DNA from: Ilumatobacteraceae bacterium
GTDB lineage: Bacteria; Actinomycetota; Acidimicrobiia; Acidimicrobiales; Ilumatobacteraceae
Reading direction: 5' to 3'
DNA length: 7,920 nt
Assembly: GCA_016650435.1 (NCBI GenBank)
Contig: JAENVT010000317.1
Span: 1-7,920, forward strand
The translations under genes were made by a program, and so were the position numbers. This document shows, one piece after another, positions 1 through 4,552 of the stretch. Below the pieces are notes generated by a model. The model searched no databases. It worked only from the letters and a program-made list of their open reading frames with translations, and was not told the DNA's origin. Position 1 is the stretch's first letter. Every line of letters begins with the position of its first letter.

Positions 1-16
1 CACCGAGGACGATCAC
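1..16 (-). CDS. Possible start of a further gene of the ABC cluster (cut by the left edge)
   Basis: A GTG codon at 16-14 overlaps the TGA stop (15-13) of the ABC ATPase gene as GTGA, reading Met-Ile-Val-Leu-Gly before the window ends. An AGGAG lies at 32-28, 11 bases upstream, which is a little far. The same GTGA overlap joins the two preceding genes, which is the main reason to believe it. By position, an ABC membrane subunit would be expected, but five codons do not allow identification. It could instead be a chance overlap. Confidence 0.35.
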
Positions 17-897
17 TTCCACGACGACTCCTGCAGCACGGTCGCCCCGACGAGCAACAGGTACCCGTCCTCGACCCGCGGTTCGTCGAGACGAGCATTC
101 GAGGGTGGTTCGCCGACATGACGGACCATCCCGTCACCGGTCATCCACGCCAGCTGAGCAGACGGGTCACGTGCATCGGCGAGCCACACCCGCCCGGCAG
201 CAAGACCAGCCAGGCCCGCCGGGGTGCCGTCGTAGCGAATGACGCCACCGTGCATCACGACGACCCGCTGGCACAACGCAGCGACGTCGTCGGTCTGATG
301 CGTCGACAGCACCACGGTGGCCCCGTTCGCAGCAGTCGACAACAGCTCACGGAACCGAAGCCGTTGCTCTGGATCGAGACCAGCCGTTGGTTCGTCGAGG
401 ACGAGGAGCTCGGGTGACCCGAGCAACGCCTGCGCGATCGCCACCCGTCGACGCATCCCACCCGACAGCTGCCGAATCCGCTTGTGCATCACCGACGTCA
501 GACCGACCACATCGAGCACACGACGAACCTCGTCATGTCGCGCTCGCCGGTCGGTGATCAGCTTCAGCACCGCCACGTAGTCGACGAAGTCGAACGCCGA
601 GAACTGCCGATGGAAGCCGGGTTCCTGAGGCACGTATCCCAATCGCCGACGTATCAGTTCGCGAGCGCGGGCATTCGCAGTTGTGTGACCCAGCAGCTCG
701 ACCTCACCGTTGTCAGGTGCCAGCACCGTCGCCATCATGCGCAGCAGAGTGGTCTTGCCCGCCCCGTTCGGGCCGAGCAAACCGGTGACCCCCGCTCCGA
801 TCGACAGGGTCACATCGTCGACAGCGACCGTGCGCCCATAGCGTTTGGTGACGCCGTCGAGCATCACACCAGCAGTTGTTATCGTCGAGTCGCTCAC
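13..897 (-). CDS. ABC transporter ATP-binding protein
   Basis: This 294-residue cytoplasmic ATPase subunit should power an ABC transporter, probably an exporter of the ABC-2 type judging by its neighbours. All nucleotide-binding motifs are intact: Walker A GPNGAGKTT (42-50), Q-loop Gln91, signature LSGGM (144-148), Walker B LLVLDEP (164-170, catalytic Glu169), D-loop Ala-Gly-Leu-Asp (172-175) and switch His200. The last 80 or so residues after the H-switch are typical of drug- or lipid-export ATPases of this size. The open frame continues far upstream, but that part is the antisense-like, Arg-rich shadow of the preceding gene. The chosen start is GTG 897-895, because GGAG (908-905) lies 7 bases before it and it overlaps the upstream stop as GTGA. 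The substrate is unknown. Co-transcription with the sigma factor and the six-helix membrane protein is inferred from the overlaps. Confidence 0.93.
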   Translation of the reverse strand: MSDSTITTAGVMLDGVTKRYGRTVAVDDVTLSIGAGVTGLLGPNGAGKTTLLRMMATVLAPDNGEVELLGHTTANARARELIRRRLGYVPQEPGFHRQFSAFDFVDYVAVLKLITDRRARHDEVRRVLDVVGLTSVMHKRIRQLSGGMRRRVAIAQALLGSPELLVLDEPTAGLDPEQRLRFRELLSTAANGATVVLSTHQTDDVAALCQRVVVMHGGVIRYDGTPAGLAGLAAGRVWLADARDPSAQLAWMTGDGMVRHVGEPPSNARLDEPRVEDGYLLLVGATVLQESSWK

Positions 898-1754
898 CGT
901 CGTTCTCCACTCACGATCATCAGGTCGAAACAGGTCTTGCGGGTTGCAACGATCGCTACCCCGATCACCGCGACAACGGCGACAACGGTCTGCCCCGACG
1001 AAGTGAAAATGAACGACCGGTGCACGAATTCGCCCGTCCGGTTGCGGTCGATCAGCACGACCAACGCCACGAACCACCCGACACCTACGACGACGCCGGC
1101 GCGTTCCGGTGACATCGCGGTCGAGAACGCGAGGGTGATCGCGACCAGCGCGAACGATGGCAGCACCCACCCGAACACGGTCCAACCGCCACCCGGAGCG
1201 ACAAGCGCAGCGACAGCCAACAGCGGAAAGGTGGTCGCGATCACAGCCAACGTGCGCAGCATCGTCAACCGCAAGCCACTCACCGGTGCGGCCACCCCGA
1301 TCTCGTATGTCGGGTCCAAGGCAGGCCCATACGCAGTCGCGACACCGGCGACCGGCAACAGGGGAGCGATCACAAGTAACAGCCACGGACCATCCCGCTC
1401 CATACGGGCAGCCGCAACTGCGAAGACAGCGACGAACCCCACAGCGGCAAGCCACGCGAGACGAAGCGCCGGTGTCGTCGCCAGAAGCTTGGCCATGTCG
1501 GGGCGAACTCGCATCACACCGAGCAACCGCTCGGTGATCGAACGAGTCGGTTGATCGACCCGCTCAAGTACCCCGTCCCAAACCGACTCCTGGTACACCA
1601 GTCCGTCATCGGCCGAGCTGGCCACTCTCGCGAGCTCGGCGCGGCAACTGGCACAACTCATCAGGTGCGCCTCGATCGCAGCGGCCGTCGCAGCAGTCAC
1701 CGACAGCTCGCAATAGCCGATCAACAGTTGCTCATCAATATGGGTCGCGTTCAC
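894..1754 (-). CDS. Zinc-finger anti-sigma domain joined to a six-helix membrane protein
   Basis: This 286-residue protein has two parts. The N-terminus carries the zinc-binding pattern of ZAS/zf-HC2 anti-sigma factors, His30-x3-Cys34-x2-Cys37, with another Cys at 15. After a polar linker come six hydrophobic segments, at about 98-117, 122-142, 165-187, 192-212, 218-235 and 255-271, ending in a short basic tail. Classical ZAS anti-sigma factors usually have one transmembrane helix or none, so the six-helix part looks more like a transporter membrane subunit. Its place directly between an ECF sigma gene and an ABC ATPase gene supports both roles. Inference: the cytoplasmic zinc finger holds the sigma factor, while the membrane part senses a signal or pairs with the ATPase. 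The start is GTG 1754-1752, with GGAG 7 bases upstream inside the sigma gene and a GTGA overlap with its stop. The anti-sigma and permease functions are predictions. Confidence 0.85.
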   Translation of the reverse strand: MNATHIDEQLLIGYCELSVTAATAAAIEAHLMSCASCRAELARVASSADDGLVYQESVWDGVLERVDQPTRSITERLLGVMRVRPDMAKLLATTPALRLAWLAAVGFVAVFAVAAARMERDGPWLLLVIAPLLPVAGVATAYGPALDPTYEIGVAAPVSGLRLTMLRTLAVIATTFPLLAVAALVAPGGGWTVFGWVLPSFALVAITLAFSTAMSPERAGVVVGVGWFVALVVLIDRNRTGEFVHRSFIFTSSGQTVVAVVAVIGVAIVATRKTCFDLMIVSGERR

Positions 1755-2287
1755 GTCAATGCTCCTCGAAGTTGGATGCGTGCTCGCATCATCCGTGTCT
1801 TCACCGTGCCGGCAGGAATGCCCAACAGGCGCGCCGCCTCCCGCGTCGTCAGCCCATCCAGGACTGTGGCCTGGACCACGGCACGCAGCTCGACCGGCAA
1901 GCGGTCGATCGCACCAGCGAGATCACCGTGGGCGACACCGAACAACACCACGTCTTCCGCGGTCGTCAACGTCGTCGCCTCCGACACCCGGTTCGAGACC
2001 GGCGACCAACGCGACCGATGACGCAAGACACCGATCAAGCGGCGGATCGCGATACCCCACATCCACGCGGTCGGCTCGCCAGCTCCGCTCCACCGGCCGG
2101 CGCTGCGCCACACCGCAACGAACGTGTCCTGCACCGCCTCTGCAACCACGTCGAGATCCGAGCAGCGATGACGAAGCCTCGCACTCAACCAAGGCTGATG
2201 CCGCACGTACAACTCGCGCAACGCGGCCCGGTCACCATCGGCGATCGCGGCGACCAGCTCCGCATCACTCGACGATGACGGATCCAC
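1751..2287 (-). CDS. ECF-family RNA polymerase sigma factor
   Basis: This is a 178-residue extracytoplasmic-function sigma factor. Region 2 spans about residues 8-92, with the conserved polymerase-binding helix around Glu50-Ala-Val-Gln-Asp-Thr-Phe-Val-Ala-Val-Trp60 and a Trp-rich region 2.3/2.4 (Trp75-x-Trp77, Ile81-Arg-Arg). Region 4 spans about 120-175, with the helix-turn-helix Leu146-Thr-Thr-Arg-Glu-Ala-Ala-Arg-Leu-Leu-Gly-Ile-Pro and recognition helix Gly160-Thr-Val-Lys-Thr-Arg. Length and layout are normal for the family. Candidate starts are TTG 2311, GTG 2293 and GTG 2287. GTG 2287 is preferred because AAGG (2299-2296) stands 8 bases before it, but a leaderless GTG 2293 is possible. 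The next gene encodes its likely anti-sigma partner and overlaps by GTGA. Target promoters are unknown; autoregulation is plausible. Confidence 0.93.
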   Translation of the reverse strand: MDPSSSSDAELVAAIADGDRAALRELYVRHQPWLSARLRHRCSDLDVVAEAVQDTFVAVWRSAGRWSGAGEPTAWMWGIAIRRLIGVLRHRSRWSPVSNRVSEATTLTTAEDVVLFGVAHGDLAGAIDRLPVELRAVVQATVLDGLTTREAARLLGIPAGTVKTRMMRARIQLRGALT

Positions 2288-2295
2288 ACTCACGG

Positions 2296-2299
2296 CCTT
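2296..2299 (-). promoter_or_regulatory. Ribosome binding site deciding the sigma factor start
   Basis: AAGG on the minus strand lies 8 bases before GTG 2287 but only 2 bases before GTG 2293. This favours the shorter sigma factor reading. The match to the anti-Shine-Dalgarno sequence is short, so the choice is not firm. Confidence 0.45.
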
Positions 2300-2302
2300 A
2301 CA

Positions 2303-2328
2303 GTCGCGCAACCACGACGCAACGGTTC
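2303..2328 (-). promoter_or_regulatory. Candidate ECF-type promoter before the sigma factor gene
   Basis: On the minus strand GAACC (2328-2324) is followed after 17 bases by CGAC (2306-2303), which resembles the ECF pattern GGAAC, 16-17 bases, CGTC with mismatches. Transcription would begin near 2295, almost at GTG 2293, so the message could be leaderless or have a very short leader. The match is partial and such patterns arise by chance in GC-rich DNA. Confidence 0.25.
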
Positions 2329-2377
2329 ACGAGGTGGTGCAGTCCTCCAGTGCGAAGAAGCGCCTCGACCCCGTCAC

Positions 2378-2395
2378 GCGCGCCTCAGTGCGCGC
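2378..2395 (-). terminator. Weak hairpin at the end of the oxidoreductase gene
   Basis: GCGCGC (2378-2383) and GCGCGC (2390-2395) can pair around a 6-base loop that contains the oxidoreductase stop codon. There is no run of T after it on the minus strand, so it is at best a weak or Rho-assisted pause site. Alternating GC is common in such genomes. Confidence 0.2.
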
Positions 2396-3230
2396 CAGTT
2401 GCGGAGATGGCGATCAGAGCTTTGTGGATCGAGATGGCTGCGGTGGAGCCGTCGGCCGCTGCGAGCACGACTTGGTGTGGTGTGGGTGGCGGCCGTCGAA
2501 TGTCGCCGGCGGCCCAAACCGTTGGCTGGCTGGTGGCGCAAGTGTCGTCGGTGACGATGTAGCCCTCGTCGTCAACGGTGCAGCCGAGTTGTCGGGCGGC
2601 GGCGCTGCGTGGCGACATCGGTGCTCTTACGAAGACTGCGGCGACGGGAATGCTCGTGCCGTCACGGAGTTCGATGGCCTCGAGGGTGGTGCCGGGACCT
2701 GTCAGCGCGGCGATGTCGTCGGCGTCGATGATGGTGACGTCAGTGGTCCACGAGCGAAGCATGGTGGCGAGATGCTCGGCTCCTGGCGCCGCGTCGATCA
2801 CGGCGACTGGCAAGTCGCGGTATTCCCAGCCGTCGCAGAACGGACAATTGAACGCAGACTTGCCCCAGCGCGTCGCGAGTCCGTCGATCGGTGGTAGTTC
2901 GTCGTGGACACCAGTTGCGATGACTGCTGTTCTTGCCCGGACCACGGCGCCGTCGGCGAATGTGATCGCGACATGGTCTGGATTGGAGTGGGCGTCGGTG
3001 ACGGTTGATGTGATGGTGGTGACGCCGTAGGAGTCGAGTTCGCGTCGAGTGTCGGCACGGAAGTCGGCTGGCGAGGTGGCGTCTCGCCCGGGAAAGCCGT
3101 GGAATTCGTCGACGGTTACGTTTCGGTAGCTGTGGTCGTCGGCGACGATGACGCTGCGCCGCGCTCGAGCCAGGACGAGGGCGGCGGTCATGCCGGCGGC
3201 GCCTCCGCCGATGATGATGGTGTCGATCAT
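2385..3230 (-). CDS. Thioredoxin-reductase-like NAD(P)/FAD-dependent oxidoreductase
   Basis: This is a 281-residue flavoprotein. The FAD-binding Rossmann motif is Gly8-Gly-Gly-Ala-Ala-Gly13, followed by Asp31 at the end of strand 2. The second FAD signature is Ala105-Thr-Gly107, and the C-terminal FAD motif is Trp239-Ala-Ala-Gly-Asp243. A redox-active Cys129-Pro-Phe-Cys132-Asp-Gly sits where thioredoxin reductases have their CxxC. After it, the usual Gly-rich NADPH-binding GGG motif is replaced by Asp-Ala-Ala-Pro-Gly (146-150), so pyridine nucleotide use is uncertain. This resembles the CP(F/Y)C subgroup of thioredoxin-reductase-like disulfide oxidoreductases rather than true TrxB. The start ATG 3230 fits the family N-terminus but has no Shine-Dalgarno sequence. 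A GTG at 3269, in frame and overlapping the stop of the upstream small ORF as GTGA, would give 294 residues by translational coupling. The gene diverges from the copper operon; a link to thiol or copper stress is only inferred. Confidence 0.88.
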   Translation of the reverse strand: MIDTIIIGGGAAGMTAALVLARARRSVIVADDHSYRNVTVDEFHGFPGRDATSPADFRADTRRELDSYGVTTITSTVTDAHSNPDHVAITFADGAVVRARTAVIATGVHDELPPIDGLATRWGKSAFNCPFCDGWEYRDLPVAVIDAAPGAEHLATMLRSWTTDVTIIDADDIAALTGPGTTLEAIELRDGTSIPVAAVFVRAPMSPRSAAARQLGCTVDDEGYIVTDDTCATSQPTVWAAGDIRRPPPTPHQVVLAAADGSTAAISIHKALIAISATGAH

Positions 3231-3265
3231 CGGGGAGTCGGGCGGAGCGATGGATGACTGCTGAG

Positions 3266-3370
3266 TCACGGCGTCACACATCTGGCGGCGCGTGAGCCGC
3301 GATGACTGGCGGCGGCGCTGATCGAGTTGATGTGGTCGACGGTAATGGTCAGGGCAGAGTTCGGGTACAT
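3266..3370 (-). CDS. Small ORF (34 residues) upstream of the oxidoreductase
   Basis: ATG 3370 is preceded by AGGAG (3383-3379) at an ideal 8 bases, and the frame runs to TGA 3268-3266. Codon third positions are mostly G or C, nearly all so in the first 20 codons, as in the real genes here. The peptide begins Met-Tyr-Pro-Asn-Ser-Ala-Leu-Thr-Ile-Thr and ends Ala-Arg-Cys-Val-Thr-Pro, with several Ser and Arg and one Cys. It has no transmembrane segment and I recognise no family. Its TGA overlaps a GTG that is in frame with the oxidoreductase, so it may be a leader peptide that couples translation. It could also be a remnant of a longer gene. Confidence 0.5.
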   Translation of the reverse strand: MYPNSALTITVDHINSISAAASHRGSRAARCVTP

Positions 3371-3378
3371 GGGCGGCG

Positions 3379-3383
3379 CTCCT
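3379..3383 (-). promoter_or_regulatory. Shine-Dalgarno sequence of the small ORF
   Basis: AGGAG on the minus strand, 8 bases before ATG 3370. It is the only strong ribosome binding site upstream of the oxidoreductase and is the main argument that the small ORF is translated. Confidence 0.55.
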
Positions 3384-3402
3384 GAAGTGGATCGTTGGCG
3401 AA

Positions 3403-3431
3403 AGTACATCGTCGACGTAAGGGTCGGTCGC
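3403..3431 (-). promoter_or_regulatory. Candidate promoter for the small ORF and oxidoreductase
   Basis: TGTACT (3408-3403) could serve as a -10 element. A weak -35 candidate, GCGACC (3431-3426), lies 17 bases upstream. Transcription would begin near 3396, leaving a leader of about 26 bases that includes the AGGAG. The -35 match is poor, so this is tentative. Confidence 0.25.
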
Positions 3432-3446
3432 CACATCGGGAAGCGC

Positions 3447-3464
3447 ACCTCAGACTTCTGAGGT
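3447..3464. promoter_or_regulatory. Perfect 18-bp inverted repeat, candidate operator in the divergent region
   Basis: ACCTCAGA and TCTGAGGT are perfect 8-base arms around a CT centre. The form resembles binding dyads of MerR-family regulators (ACCTCAAG/CTTGAGGT-like, as in SoxR). It lies between the oxidoreductase and copper genes and could control either. A second TCTGAGG half occurs at 3496-3502. No MerR-type gene is present in the window, so the regulator is unknown. Confidence 0.5.
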
Positions 3465-3466
3465 CG

Positions 3467-3487
3467 CGATCCCAGCTCCTGGCATCG
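3467..3487. repeat. Imperfect 21-bp inverted repeat in the divergent region
   Basis: CGATCCCAG (3467-3475) and CTGGCATCG (3479-3487) pair at 8 of 9 positions around a CTC centre. It begins two bases after the perfect dyad. It may be a second regulator site or a hairpin; there is no T-tract on either side. Confidence 0.35.
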
Positions 3488-3539
3488 ATTCGAGATCTGA
3501 GGGGCTGCGCCCGATGCGGCGACCGGGGCCTTAGGGCGA

Positions 3540-3556
3540 TGGTGAAGTCATCACCA
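3540..3556. promoter_or_regulatory. 17-bp inverted repeat just upstream of the copper operon
   Basis: TGGTGA (3540-3545) and TCACCA (3551-3556) are perfect 6-base arms around AGTCA. The site lies 6 bases before the GGAG (3563-3566) that serves the first gene of the operon. A repressor bound here would cover the expected transcription start or leader. The assignment is by position only. Confidence 0.35.
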
Positions 3557-3573
3557 CGGAACGGAGCCCAACC

Positions 3574-3693
3574 ATGAACACCCCGACGCTCATCACCACC
3601 GACGTCCGAATCATCGGAATGAGTTGCAGCCACTGCGAATACGCCGTCAGCGCAGCAGACGCTGCTGGCTACGACAGCGAGTGGCCGGCATGA
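3574..3693 (+). CDS. copZ: CopZ-like copper chaperone, internally shortened (39 residues)
   Basis: CopZ proteins bind Cu(I) through a Met-x-Cys-x-x-Cys loop and pass it to CopA in the cytoplasm. This one has the first strand and the metal-binding loop Gly15-Met-Ser-Cys18-Ser-His-Cys21, then a stub of helix 1 (Glu-Tyr-Ala-Val-Ser-Ala), and goes straight into a typical C-terminal end, [11 protein letters not shown]. Complete HMA chaperones have roughly 65-70 residues, so about 30 middle residues (strands 2-3 and most of both helices) are missing in frame. The start is ATG 3574, with GGAG (3563-3566) 7 bases upstream. Its stop overlaps the next start as ATGA. It may be a degraded gene kept because it leads translation of the operon, a real metal-binding peptide, or an assembly error. 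Confidence 0.7.
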   Translation: MNTPTLITTDVRIIGMSCSHCEYAVSAADAAGYDSEWPA

Positions 3694-4547
3694 ACGCCGC
3701 CCCCCGAATCGCGGTCTTCGGAGCGATCCTCGTCGCAGCCATGGCCATCGGAGCCAGCATGGGAGCGACAGTCGGTCCCGACGCCACCAAGACCGAAGCC
3801 ACAACACCGCCACCGATGGGCCAGGGAGTGGTCGCAACACGCGACGGCTATCGACTGGTGCCCGACTCGCCCGAACTCTCCTCAGACGGCGGCACGTTCC
3901 GATTCAAGATCGTCGACCGCGACGGGCAACCAGCAACCCAGTTCACGCCTGTCCACGAGCGCGACCTGCACCTCATCGTGGTCAACCGCGAGATGACCAA
4001 CTACCACCACGTCCACCCAACCCTTGCCGTCGACGGCACCTGGACCATCGAGCTGCCGGCACTGCCGCCCGGCTCATACCGAGCGATCGCTGACTTCCAA
4101 ATCGAGGGCGGGCCTAGGCTGGCGCTTGGCACCGATGTCAGTGTCGCGGGGGACTACACCCCGACCGTCCTGCCTGAGCCGCACCGCACCACACAAGTCG
4201 ACGGCTACGACATCACCCTCAACACCGAAACCGGCAACGGCGGCGAAGTGACCGCGTCACTGACCGTCACCCGTAATGGTCGCCCGGTCGACGACCTCGA
4301 GCCGTATCTCGGCGCCAACGGTCATCTCGTCGCGATCCGTGCCGGTGACCTCGCCTACGCCCACGTTCACCCCGTGGACGATCACACAGGCCCACCATCC
4401 GACGGAACCGTCGTCTTCGACGCATCACTCGACGCCACCGGGCGGTATGGGCTGTTCTTCGACTTCCAGCACCACGGCATCGTGCACACCGCCGCGTTCA
4501 CCTTCGACCAAGGCTCCGTCACCGGCGCCGCCGACATGGGGCACTGA
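3690..4547 (+). CDS. Membrane-anchored or secreted copper-operon protein with two HVHP domains
   Basis: This 285-residue protein has one N-terminal hydrophobic segment (about residues 7-28) followed by a Thr/Pro-rich linker, so it is probably anchored with its bulk outside the cytoplasm. There is no lipobox Cys. The rest looks like two copies of one beta-rich domain. In copy 1 (about 66-152), His94-Leu-Ile-Val-Val leads to Tyr105-His-His-Val-His-Pro110. In copy 2 (about 185-272), His212-Leu-Val-Ala-Ile leads to Tyr223-Ala-His-Val-His-Pro228. Both end in a Tyr-x-x-x-x-Asp-Phe-Gln strand, with extra His at 261, 262 and 266. The His pairs and the place between copZ and copA suggest extracytoplasmic copper binding or hand-off, but no enzyme motif is seen. 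The start is ATG 3690, overlapping the copZ stop (ATGA). A longer frame upstream is the shadow of copZ. The biochemical function is unknown. Confidence 0.82.
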   Translation: MNAAPRIAVFGAILVAAMAIGASMGATVGPDATKTEATTPPPMGQGVVATRDGYRLVPDSPELSSDGGTFRFKIVDRDGQPATQFTPVHERDLHLIVVNREMTNYHHVHPTLAVDGTWTIELPALPPGSYRAIADFQIEGGPRLALGTDVSVAGDYTPTVLPEPHRTTQVDGYDITLNTETGNGGEVTASLTVTRNGRPVDDLEPYLGANGHLVAIRAGDLAYAHVHPVDDHTGPPSDGTVVFDASLDATGRYGLFFDFQHHGIVHTAAFTFDQGSVTGAADMGH

Positions 4548-4552
4548 TCGTC

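Noticed and set aside
898..1455. N-terminal extension of the ABC ATPase frame giving 480 residues
   Set aside because: The extension is Arg- and Cys-rich with no family resemblance and lies wholly inside the six-helix protein gene. GTG 897 has a good ribosome binding site and the ATPase domain begins there.
484..1554. Long plus-strand frame of 356 residues
   Set aside because: It is antisense to the ABC ATPase and six-helix genes, with low-complexity Thr/Ala/Arg composition typical of shadow frames in GC-rich DNA.
1759..2562. Plus-strand frame of 267 residues across the sigma factor
   Set aside because: It is antisense to the sigma factor and to the end of the oxidoreductase, rich in Pro, Arg, Ser and Thr, with no recognisable domain.
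3231..3434. N-terminal extension of the oxidoreductase to GTG 3434
   Set aside because: No ribosome binding site was seen at 3434, the extra residues do not resemble the family, and most of the extension overlaps the better-supported small ORF in another frame.
3502..3512. GGGC-TGC-GCCC hairpin in the divergent region
   Set aside because: With only four-base arms in GC-rich DNA and no T-tract, it is too likely to be chance to list as a feature.
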